Origin: an uncultured Chlamydiae bacterium
GTDB lineage: Bacteria; Chlamydiota; Chlamydiia; Chlamydiales; Rhabdochlamydiaceae
Length of the DNA stretch: 9,462 nt
Reading direction: 5' to 3'
Assembly (NCBI GenBank): GCA_903867585.1
Contig: CAIPRZ010000155.1
Location: 1 to 9,462, forward strand
The stretch's first letter is position 1. Each line of letters opens with the position of its first letter. Position numbers and translations under genes: made by a program. The notes beneath the pieces are model-generated. The model ran no database searches. It was given only the letters and a program-made list of their open reading frames with translations, and was not told the origin of the DNA. This document shows positions 1 through 6,581 of this stretch, in pieces.

Positions 1-1620
1 AATGTAGCTCTTGCTCAAATCAATCCCATAGTGGGGGATTTTGAGGGTAATTTAAAAAAGCATATTGAGGTCATCAAAGAGGCTAAAGCTCTAGGAGCTA
101 GACTTGTTGTCTTTTCTGAGCTTTCATTTGTAGGTTATATTCCGCGAGACATCCTTTTAGAACCCCATTTTCTTAACCATCAAAATACCTACCTTCATAA
201 GCTTCAAGAGGAGATCGAAGATATTTATGTGATCGTTGGAGCTGTCACTAAAAACCCAAGCGGTGTGGAAAAACCTTTTTTAAATAGCGCCCTTGTCTTT
301 CATAAAAAAAAGCTCCTTTTTCAATATGATAAAAGACTTTTACCCACCTATGATGTTTTTGATGAAAGCCGCTATTTTCAGCGGGGTACAAGTTCAGGTT
401 TAATCACTCTTGATGGAGTAAACATTGGGCTTACCATTTGTGAGGACATGTGGCAGCATGGGCATGAAGTTTCTAATACCTGTTATAACCACGATCCCAT
501 ATCAGATCTAAAAAAAGCGCATAAGCTTGATCTTATCATCAATATGTCAGGCTCCCCCTATCTTCAACAAAAAGTGCATGCTCGAACTAAGATCATCTCT
601 CAGATTAGCAAAGAGCTTAAATGCCCCATGATTTATATAAATCAGGTGGGGGCTAATGATGCCATTATCTTTGATGGCTATAGTATGATTGCCCAGCCAA
701 GCGGAAAGGTAGATTATCTCAAAGGGTTTGAGACCGATTTAAAGCTTATCGATCTTTATTCCTTAAAACAAAGCCATAAAGATCCCGATTTTTCTTATGA
801 TATAGAAAAAGCGCTCTGTTTAGGGATAAAAGATTATATCCATAAAAACGGATTTAAAAAGGTCGTCATTGGTCTTTCTGGGGGTATAGATTCGGCTCTT
901 GTTTTGGCGTTATGCCATGAGGCGTTAGGTGCTGAAAATATCCAAGCCCTTTATCTCCCTTCAAAATTTTCAAGCCCTTTATCAAAAGAGCTCGCTATAA
1001 AAATTGCTAAGAATTTCAACGTTCCCTTAGATATTATCGCTATTGATCCCATCATTGAATCCTACATAAGCTCTTTAGACAAAAATCTGAAGATTTCTAA
1101 AGGGGGGATCGCCCTTGAAAATATTCAATCTCGAATTCGTGGCAATCTCATCATGGCTTATGCCAATCAAAATAAAGCCTTAATGATGGGGTGCTCAAAT
1201 AAATCTGAACTGGCTGTTGGTTACGGAACCTCATACGGAGATATAGCCGGTGCCCTATTACCAATCGGAGACCTTTTTAAAGTGGATGTGTTTAAGTCAG
1301 CACAAAAATTAAATCAGGGTCGGTTTCCTGAGGAAGTTTTCACAAGAGCCCCTTCTGCTGAACTTTACAGGGATCAAAAAGATAGCGATAGTTTGCCCCC
1401 TTATGAAATTTTAGACCCAATTTTAAAATTACATCTTGAATTTGATAAATCTTTCGAAGAGATTTGCGCTTCCTATCCAGAACTTGCACCCCATGTGGCG
1501 TCTGTTATGAAGCTTTTTAAAATATCTGAATTTAAGCGATATCAGGCTCCTATGATCCTCAAAGTCTCTAATCGTAATTTCGGCACTGGTTGGGATATGC
1601 CTATTACTAGAAAAGCTTAA
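1..1620 (+). CDS. nadE: Glutamine-dependent NAD(+) synthetase, 5'-truncated by window edge
   Basis: Converts nicotinic acid adenine dinucleotide to NAD using ATP and ammonia released from glutamine; cytoplasmic. The frame is open from base 1 and reads NVALAQINPIVGDFEGN, the usual start of the nitrilase-type glutaminase domain, so only a few N-terminal residues are missing and the GTG at 31 is internal. Counting codons from base 1, the amidase triad is Glu40 (FSEL), Lys111 (YDKRLLP) and Cys147 (ICEDMW). The C-terminal synthetase domain has the PP-loop SGGIDS at 293-298, then ENIQSRIRG and NKSELAVGYGTSYGDIAGAL, typical of the family. The 539 visible codons match the usual length of about 540-580 aa. 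No break is visible. It runs in the same direction as tsaD, 248 bases ahead of it, with no clear terminator between. The identification is firm; the true start lies upstream of the window. Confidence 0.95.
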   Translation, partial: NVALAQINPIVGDFEGNLKKHIEVIKEAKALGARLVVFSELSFVGYIPRDILLEPHFLNHQNTYLHKLQEEIEDIYVIVGAVTKNPSGVEKPFLNSALVFHKKKLLFQYDKRLLPTYDVFDESRYFQRGTSSGLITLDGVNIGLTICEDMWQHGHEVSNTCYNHDPISDLKKAHKLDLIINMSGSPYLQQKVHARTKIISQISKELKCPMIYINQVGANDAIIFDGYSMIAQPSGKVDYLKGFETDLKLIDLYSLKQSHKDPDFSYDIEKALCLGIKDYIHKNGFKKVVIGLSGGIDSALVLALCHEALGAENIQALYLPSKFSSPLSKELAIKIAKNFNVPLDIIAIDPIIESYISSLDKNLKISKGGIALENIQSRIRGNLIMAYANQNKALMMGCSNKSELAVGYGTSYGDIAGALLPIGDLFKVDVFKSAQKLNQGRFPEEVFTRAPSAELYRDQKDSDSLPPYEILDPILKLHLEFDKSFEEICASYPELAPHVASVMKLFKISEFKRYQAPMILKVSNRNFGTGWDMPITRKA

Positions 1621-1803
1621 AACTTATTTCGACTAAATTAAGGTCAATCTGGAATACGATGGTCCTTTCTTTCAGGTGGTATTTGATGCGTCTTTTGTTC
1701 AAAAAAAATTGTTTTGAAGAAAAAGGGCCCATTGTAGTTCCTGCCAAGATATTTTTAGCTCAGCTGATTTAAAATAATATTTTTAATTCTAAAAAAAAGG
1801 TAA

Positions 1804-1833
1804 TTGCCCCCTCCAGGGCCAATAAGGTATACT
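1804..1833 (+). promoter_or_regulatory. Candidate sigma70-type promoter for tsaD
   Basis: A TTGCCC box (1804-1809) and a TATACT box (1828-1833) are separated by 18 bases. They match the consensus hexamers at 4/6 and 5/6 positions. The implied transcript start near 1840 would give tsaD a leader of about 30 bases. The -10 box lies inside a 20-base dyad (1823-1842). This is a consensus match only. Confidence 0.42.
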
Positions 1834-1842
1834 CTTACCTTA
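1823..1842. repeat. Perfect 7-bp inverted repeat over the tsaD -10 region
   Basis: The 20 bases TAAGGTATACTCTTACCTTA form two perfect 7-base arms (1823-1829 and 1836-1842) around a 6-base centre. The arms straddle the candidate -10 box and end near the expected transcript start. It could be an operator half-site pair. A terminator is unlikely: the stem is AT-rich and is followed by a mixed A/T run, not a T-tract. Confidence 0.5.
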
Positions 1843-1868
1843 AATATTTAAATTTTTAGAGTCTTTAC

Positions 1869-2870
1869 GTGCTTGTACTAGGAATTGAATCCACCTGTGA
1901 TGAAACAGCGGCGGCTGTTGTCGAAGATGGCCGAAAAATTTTATCCTCTATTGTCTTTTCTCAGGCCAATCTTCATGCAGCTTATGGCGGCGTCTATCCG
2001 GAGCTGGCTTCACGAGCTCACATAGAATCTATTATAACCGTCATTGATGAAGCGATTTCTAAAGCTCAAATTTCTAAAGATCAAATTGATCTAGTAGCTG
2101 TTGCTAACGCTCCAGGTCTTGTTGGAGGGTTGTTAATCGGTGTAGAAACTGCAAAAGCTTTAAGCTTGGCCCTTTCCATCCCATTTATTGGAATCAATCA
2201 TGTTGAGGCCCATCTGTATGCGGCGATGATGACAACATCTAAGACCAGTTTCCCAGCCCTTGGTGTTGTTTTATCCGGAGGTCATACCCTTATTGTTAAA
2301 ATAGAGGCGATGGGTTCTTATACAATTTTAGGAACTACCATTGACGATGCTTTGGGGGAGGCTTTTGATAAGCTTTCTGTAATGCTAGGCTATAGTTATC
2401 CTGGTGGCCCCATGATTGAAACGCTGGCAGAACTTGGAAATCCTAAAGCTTTCCAACTAACGTCTGGCAAAGTTCAAGATAAGCCTTTTGCTTTCTCTTA
2501 CTCAGGTCTAAAAACGGCGTGTCGAACGTTAATTGAAAAACAACATCAGCCTTTATCTGAAACTTTTAAACAAGATTTAGCAGCTAGTTTTCAACACACC
2601 GTGTTTACCGATTTAGCCAAAAAAATTGATAAAGCAGCCAAGCAAGAAGGGCTTTATCATGTCTTTTTAGGTGGGGGAGTTATGTGTAACAAAAAGCTTT
2701 GTGAACATTTAGAAAGTTATCTGAAAGACCTAAAGCTTCACGTGGCTCCTAAAGAGCTCTGTGTAGATAATGCGGTTATGATTGCAGGTCTTGGATACCA
2801 TCGATATCTTCTTCAAGGGCATTCTGATCCTCTTGACTTAACTCCAAAGACTCGGACTCCTCAATGGTAA
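1869..2870 (+). CDS. tsaD: tRNA N6-adenosine threonylcarbamoyltransferase TsaD
   Basis: Transfers the threonylcarbamoyl group from threonylcarbamoyl-AMP to A37 of ANN-decoding tRNAs (t6A), acting with TsaB and TsaE; cytoplasmic. Older annotations call it Gcp or O-sialoglycoprotein endopeptidase. The ASKHA-fold N-terminus reads LGIESTCDETAAAVV. The metal ligands are present at His111 and His115 (HVEAH) and Asp300 (VDNAVMIA), the numbers I recall for the E. coli protein. Other family motifs are LSGGHT, GEAFDK, YSGLKTA and GGGVMCNKKL. At 333 aa it is the usual bacterial length. It starts with GTG; an in-frame TAG at 1857-1859 rules out a longer form, and AGAG lies 7 bases upstream. A candidate promoter sits about 35 bases ahead. 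tsaB and tsaE are not in the window. Its last 95 bases are overlapped by a minus-strand ORF. Confidence 0.97.
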   Translation: MLVLGIESTCDETAAAVVEDGRKILSSIVFSQANLHAAYGGVYPELASRAHIESIITVIDEAISKAQISKDQIDLVAVANAPGLVGGLLIGVETAKALSLALSIPFIGINHVEAHLYAAMMTTSKTSFPALGVVLSGGHTLIVKIEAMGSYTILGTTIDDALGEAFDKLSVMLGYSYPGGPMIETLAELGNPKAFQLTSGKVQDKPFAFSYSGLKTACRTLIEKQHQPLSETFKQDLAASFQHTVFTDLAKKIDKAAKQEGLYHVFLGGGVMCNKKLCEHLESYLKDLKLHVAPKELCVDNAVMIAGLGYHRYLLQGHSDPLDLTPKTRTPQW

Positions 2871-2985
2871 TTAAGGGGTCTGTTTCTTCCTTGTAACAAA
2901 CAAAGGGAGCTCCAGATTGTCTAGCCATTAAGGTAGTTTCTCCGTTTTGCGGTAATGCTTCTAAAAGTAAAATCAGAAAAAGCAT
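2776..2985 (-). CDS. Doubtful small protein, overlaps tsaD 3' end antisense
   Basis: A 69-codon ATG frame on the minus strand, not recognised. It opens with a hydrophobic stretch (LFLILLLEALP, residues 2-12) that weakly resembles an export signal but lacks the usual basic residues. A polar middle with one Cys (PFVCYKEE) follows, then a very acidic C-terminus from about residue 36. Only the first 38 or so codons are outside tsaD; the acidic tail is antisense to the conserved TsaD C-terminus, so its composition may be a by-product of TsaD codons. There is no good Shine-Dalgarno sequence (only TAGAGAT about 6 bases before the ATG) and no clear promoter. In its favour, it fills the whole tsaD-pgl gap in the same direction as the pgl cluster. 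It may equally be a chance frame. Confidence 0.3.
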   Translation of the reverse strand: MLFLILLLEALPQNGETTLMARQSGAPFVCYKEETDPLITIEESESLELSQEDQNALEEDIDGIQDLQS

Positions 2986-3061
2986 AAAATATCTCTAATT
3001 AGGCTATAAATTTAGATTAGCAGTTTTATTTTAGAGCAGCAAGATTCTTAATTTTTTTTAT

Positions 3062-3772
3062 TCAATCAAGAAGAAGGGCCGCTGATTCATCCATTACAAA
3101 ATGGACTTTATGTTCTTTTGTGCCAATAAAAAAGGCTGGATTTGCCTGTCCCTCATTGGAAAGGACCTCTTTTACTTTTTCTTTTTTGGAATCTCCTACA
3201 ATCAACATGACAATACAATGGCTTTTATTAATGTAAGGAAAAGTGAGGGTCATCCGATAGGTATTTTTAGCTTTTATAAAGCCCAAGGCCACCTTTTGAT
3301 TTTTTACATCGCATAGAGGATCTTTTGGAAATAGCGATGCTGTATGTCCATCATCACCCATTCCTAAAAAGATAAGGTCTAAATACTCTGGTAATTTACT
3401 TTCATAATCTACGCAGGCTGAATTTTCTTTAAGATAGGCTTTCATAGGAATTAGATTTATCCCTCTTAGCTTATTAAACCCGCTTGATAGACTCATATGA
3501 TAATTAGACTCTTCATCATCAAGGGGAACGGCCCTTTCATCTCCATAAAAAACAAAGACCTTGCGCCAGTCCGTTGTTTCAGATCTAGTGTCTTGAACAA
3601 GGGCTTGATAGAGTTTTTTAGGAGTCGAACCACCAGCTAGGGCGACATTAAATCTATGATGCTTACTTAAGGCCTTTTGAAGTTCAGAATAAAATAAATC
3701 CACAAGATAGGGAATTAGTCGATCAGATGTAAAAATAAGGGCTAATCGCCTGTCATCAATAGTTTTAATCAT
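3062..3772 (-). CDS. pgl: 6-phosphogluconolactonase
   Basis: Hydrolyses 6-phosphogluconolactone to 6-phosphogluconate, step two of the oxidative pentose phosphate pathway; cytoplasmic. It belongs to the DevB/SOL family of the glucosamine-6-phosphate isomerase fold. Visible motifs are ALAGGSTPKKLY (44-55), FYGDERAVPLDDEESNYHM (75-93) and the signature GMGDDGHTASLFP (137-149), which carries the catalytic Asp-Gly-His. At 236 aa it is typical and intact. The ATG overlaps the stop codon of the OpcA-like gene as ATGA (3772-3769). No convincing Shine-Dalgarno sequence precedes it, so translation is probably coupled to the upstream gene. It is the last firm gene of the minus-strand cluster; I see no strong hairpin terminator between it and tsaD. 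Confidence 0.95.
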   Translation of the reverse strand: MIKTIDDRRLALIFTSDRLIPYLVDLFYSELQKALSKHHRFNVALAGGSTPKKLYQALVQDTRSETTDWRKVFVFYGDERAVPLDDEESNYHMSLSSGFNKLRGINLIPMKAYLKENSACVDYESKLPEYLDLIFLGMGDDGHTASLFPKDPLCDVKNQKVALGFIKAKNTYRMTLTFPYINKSHCIVMLIVGDSKKEKVKEVLSNEGQANPAFFIGTKEHKVHFVMDESAALLLD

Positions 3773-4773
3773 AGGTATTTTTTTAGGTTTTTTAAGATAA
3801 GCATGTAGTCAGTTGAAACTCCAGTATGTCTAAATTCTTTAATGAGCGATTGACCCGATTCTGTTTTTGTAAACTGGGTATATAAAGGGATATGACATTC
3901 GCTGGGGGATTCAAAGTGGATGATAGCTTCTTGAGGATTTTCCAGGTTTCTTAAAAAAACCTGTTTTGTTTGATGATTATCAGAAAAGTTTACTTCTAAA
4001 ATAGCTCCTGGCCAAATCGAGGATTCAGTTTTGGCAACAAGTTCAATTTTAAGAGGTTTTTTAAAATTTTCTAAAAAGCGTAAAGATAAGAACGCTTTTA
4101 ATAAAATGGCTTGAAAAGGGTACTGCTTTAAATGGTGGTCGTTGTGATTATAGATGATTTGAACAAGCTGCAGTTTATTTAAAAGATCAGAATTTAAGTT
4201 GTTGGCAATCATTTCTCGCCAGCTTTCAATACGGGACCAATTGAGATCGGCAACATCGATGCCCTCTTTTGTTAATCTGGCCATATTTTCTAAAAAAGCA
4301 TCGATATCAGCCACATCGGTTGAATCGCAAATCACTCTTTTAGCAATCGATGCCATCGTATAAGTAAATTCACTTAAATGATCTCCATGTTCAGCGGGAA
4401 GATAGTAAAAAGGAAGGTCAGTTACCATATTGGCAAAAATTAAAGAGGGAAGAAGGGGACTTTGCTCTGGAGAAAGATTAATCTCAATAAAATCGCAGAC
4501 AAGATTGGGGGCAGATTTTGGACTTTTTAGGCTAACTTTAACGTCTGGTGTTTTTAACTGAGCATCAAAATGGATAAGAAAAATACGGCAAGGAAAATAA
4601 TCAATCAGTTCGTTAATAACTTTTTGGTAGTAATTTAGCCGTTCTTTTTTTTCAACATCGATAACAAGATTAAAAAGACAGGCTTTAGTCTTTTTATCAT
4701 CAAGAGCCTTTTTACCAAGCTCATCGATGATTTTATTAAGAGAAGATAGGGGATTAACAACAGAAGAAAGCAT
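3769..4773 (-). CDS. opcA: OpcA-like glucose-6-phosphate dehydrogenase assembly protein
   Basis: OpcA, known mainly from cyanobacteria and actinobacteria, binds G6PD and promotes its assembly, activity or redox control; it has no catalytic function of its own. Numbering from the start chosen here, the match is to family patterns: a mid-domain MVTDLPFYYLP (116-126), RVICDSTD, and the family-like NWSRIESWRE with Trp179 and Trp185. The protein is about 334 aa, soluble, with no membrane segment. I prefer the ATG at 4773 because it forms a TAATG junction with the zwf stop and has GGAGAG 7 bases upstream; an ATG at 4788 would add five residues and overlap zwf by 16 bases. The gene is translationally linked to zwf and pgl. 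The sequence is divergent, so the name rests on these motifs plus the position next to zwf. Confidence 0.8.
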   Translation of the reverse strand: MLSSVVNPLSSLNKIIDELGKKALDDKKTKACLFNLVIDVEKKERLNYYQKVINELIDYFPCRIFLIHFDAQLKTPDVKVSLKSPKSAPNLVCDFIEINLSPEQSPLLPSLIFANMVTDLPFYYLPAEHGDHLSEFTYTMASIAKRVICDSTDVADIDAFLENMARLTKEGIDVADLNWSRIESWREMIANNLNSDLLNKLQLVQIIYNHNDHHLKQYPFQAILLKAFLSLRFLENFKKPLKIELVAKTESSIWPGAILEVNFSDNHQTKQVFLRNLENPQEAIIHFESPSECHIPLYTQFTKTESGQSLIKEFRHTGVSTDYMLILKNLKKYL

Positions 4774-6311
4774 TAAAGGGCTCTCCATTGTCTACCATCT
4801 TTTTTTAGAAGCTCATCACTGGCTTTAGGACCACTGGTACCAGCTTCATAATTAGGAAAGTCTTTTGCGGGATGTTTTTTCCAGTAATTAAGAATCGGAT
4901 CAAAGAATTTCCACGATTCAAACACCTCATCTTGACGGGCAAATAGGGTGCTATCACCTAAGATGGCATCTAATATGAGTCTTTCATAAGCCTCAGGAGG
5001 AGTAAGTCCAAAAAAGGAGCTGTATTTAAAGTCCATTTTAACTGGAACCACAGGACTTGAAGGTCCAGGTACTTTACAGTTTATTTTTAGTGCAATCCCT
5101 TCATCAGGCTGTATCCTAATGACCAAAGTATTGGATTCTGTTTTCTGGTGCATTTTTTGAAATAAAACATGAGGAGGTTCTTTAAAGGTGATAGCGATTT
5201 CAGTAGTTCTTTTTGTTAATCTCTTTCCTGATCTCAAGTAAAAAGGAACCCCTTGCCAGCGCCAGTTATCGACAAAAAGTCTAACGCTTGCAAACGTTTC
5301 AACTTGAGACTGAGGATTGACATTATTTTCTTGTCTATAACCTAAAACTTTTTCTCCACTGATATAGCCCTCTTTGTATTGGCCACGAACACAATGGGTT
5401 GCAATATCGTCATCGGTTAAAGGACGGATGGCGGTCAACACTTTTACTTTCTCATCTCTAATAGCATCGGCTTCAAGACTAGCGGGAGGTTCCATGCAAA
5501 CAAGAGATAAAAGCTGCATCACATGGTTTTGCATAATATCTCTAACAAGGCCAGACTCTTCCCAAAGATTTCCTCGAGCACCTACTCCTAAATCTTCAGC
5601 AACTGTGATTTCAATATGATCGATATAGCGAGAGTTCCATAGAGATTCAAAAAGAGCATTACCGAATCTAAAAACTAAAAGATTTTGAACCGTCTCTTTT
5701 CCTAAATAATGATCAATACGGTAGATTTGAGACTCATCAATATGTTTCAAAAGATTGTCTTGAAGTTCTAAACTTGAGGGATGGCTGATCCCAAACGGTT
5801 TTTCGATAATGACTCGGCTAAAATTATTTTGCGGATTTTTGGATATGAGCTTATTTTTATTAAGATTTTCAACAATCATCGCAAAGTAACTACTCTGAGT
5901 TGAAAGATAAAAAACCCGGTTACCTTGAGTTCCTAGTTTGTTATCTAATTCTAAAAGAAAGTCATTAAGCCTTTTATAGCCGTCTTGATCGTCAAATTCG
6001 GATTTATGATAGTAAAGGTTTTGGGCAAAATGGCTGAAAACATGCTCATCGATGGGTTTTGTTCGTGCAAATTTAGTAACCGCCTCTTTCATCTCTTTAC
6101 GGAACTCTTCATGCGTTTTTTCCCGTCTTGCAAATCCCACACAAGCAAAGTTGGCAGGAAGCATCCCTCCAAGAGACAGCTGATAAATGGCAGGAATGAG
6201 TTTACGTGCTGTTAAATCCCCAGTGGCTCCAAAAATTACAAGAATACAAGGAGAAATATTTTTTTGTTCGATCGTTGGCTCGCCAAAAACAACGTGGGAA
6301 GGGAGGGACAT
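4773..6311 (-). CDS. zwf: Glucose-6-phosphate 1-dehydrogenase
   Basis: Oxidises glucose 6-phosphate to 6-phosphogluconolactone with NADP+, giving NADPH; the entry step of the oxidative pentose phosphate pathway, cytoplasmic. The Rossmann nucleotide-binding motif is GATGDLTARKL (28-38). The active-site signature RIDHYLGKE contains Asp200, His201 and Lys205, and the predicted general base is His263 in IMQNHVMQLL. The substrate-binding segment VPFYLRSGKRL is also present. At 512 aa it is full length and intact. The ATG has AAGGA 7 bases upstream (6319-6323). It follows the DUF2892-like gene after a 54-base gap containing a TATAAT box, so it may have its own promoter as well as read-through from pyrG. 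Its stop overlaps the opcA start by one base. Confidence 0.97.
   Translation of the reverse strand: MSLPSHVVFGEPTIEQKNISPCILVIFGATGDLTARKLIPAIYQLSLGGMLPANFACVGFARREKTHEEFRKEMKEAVTKFARTKPIDEHVFSHFAQNLYYHKSEFDDQDGYKRLNDFLLELDNKLGTQGNRVFYLSTQSSYFAMIVENLNKNKLISKNPQNNFSRVIIEKPFGISHPSSLELQDNLLKHIDESQIYRIDHYLGKETVQNLLVFRFGNALFESLWNSRYIDHIEITVAEDLGVGARGNLWEESGLVRDIMQNHVMQLLSLVCMEPPASLEADAIRDEKVKVLTAIRPLTDDDIATHCVRGQYKEGYISGEKVLGYRQENNVNPQSQVETFASVRLFVDNWRWQGVPFYLRSGKRLTKRTTEIAITFKEPPHVLFQKMHQKTESNTLVIRIQPDEGIALKINCKVPGPSSPVVPVKMDFKYSSFFGLTPPEAYERLILDAILGDSTLFARQDEVFESWKFFDPILNYWKKHPAKDFPNYEAGTSGPKASDELLKKDGRQWRAL
4781..4786 (-). promoter_or_regulatory. Ribosome binding site that decides the opcA start
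   Basis: GGAGAG lies inside the last codons of zwf, exactly 7 bases before the ATG at 4773. It supports the shorter OpcA form and re-initiation at the zwf stop. The earlier ATG at 4788 has no such site in front of it. Confidence 0.55.
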
Positions 6312-6345
6312 AGAGAATTCCTTTTTAAATTATTGTGAGGTGAGA

Positions 6346-6351
6346 ATTATA
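6346..6351 (-). promoter_or_regulatory. Candidate -10 element for zwf-opcA-pgl
   Basis: A perfect TATAAT on the minus strand lies 35 bases before the zwf ATG, predicting a leader of roughly 28 bases that includes the AAGGA site. No good -35 box exists at 16-18 bases; that region is an A-run at the end of the upstream gene. It could be an internal promoter giving the pentose phosphate genes separate expression, but in AT-rich DNA this hexamer can occur by chance. Confidence 0.33.
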
Positions 6352-6365
6352 AAAAATACAAGTAC

Positions 6366-6581
6366 CTATTTTTTATTACACTTATTGCAAGAGTTTTTCT
6401 TATTTAAAGAGGGAAAAAATTGAAACACCACGCACCAGGAAGCTGCTGCTTCAAAAAGGGTAAATAAGCCAGCAATTAAGGCTAGTTTACTTTTAGTTTC
6501 ATAACTTACAAAAAATAAAATAAGAGCAAAAAGAGCTCTAAGTATTCTTCCAGAGGTAGTCAGATTTTTTTTACATTCCAT
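6366..6581 (-). CDS. Small two-helix membrane protein, DUF2892 (YgaP TM)-like
   Basis: A 71-aa protein with an N-terminal CKKNLTTSGRILRAL, then two hydrophobic helices at about 13-27 and 33-56. It ends in a polar Lys/Asn/Cys tail with a CNKC pair (65-68). The layout resembles DUF2892 proteins: an Asn-x-x-x-x-x-R-x-x-R start, a helical hairpin, and a Cys in the second helix (WCVVFQFF, where the family usually has CPxY). Function is unknown; the family domain is also found attached to rhodanese in YgaP. I take the ATG at 6581, which overlaps the yqgF stop by 11 bases; a TTG at 6587 would add two residues. Only a weak GCGGA precedes it, so coupling to yqgF is likely. I do not recall this gene at this spot in Chlamydiaceae. 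The coding call is fairly safe; the family call is tentative. Confidence 0.62.
   Translation of the reverse strand: MECKKNLTTSGRILRALFALILFFVSYETKSKLALIAGLFTLFEAAASWCVVFQFFPSLNKKNSCNKCNKK

Noticed and set aside
3000..3061. Terminator between the convergent tsaD and pgl ends
   Set aside because: There is a run of eight T bases on the plus strand, but the AAGATTCTT before it is too short to fold into a stable hairpin.
3101..3316. Plus-strand 71-codon frame within pgl
   Set aside because: Antisense to the conserved lactonase sequence, with no ribosome binding site and an unlikely Phe-rich composition.
5374..5619. Plus-strand 81-codon frame within zwf
   Set aside because: Lies opposite the conserved G6PD core; a by-product of zwf codons.
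5985..6423. Two plus-strand frames (5985-6215 and 6187-6423) over the zwf start
   Set aside because: Antisense to the G6PD N-terminus and the DUF2892-like gene; no start signals or family resemblance.
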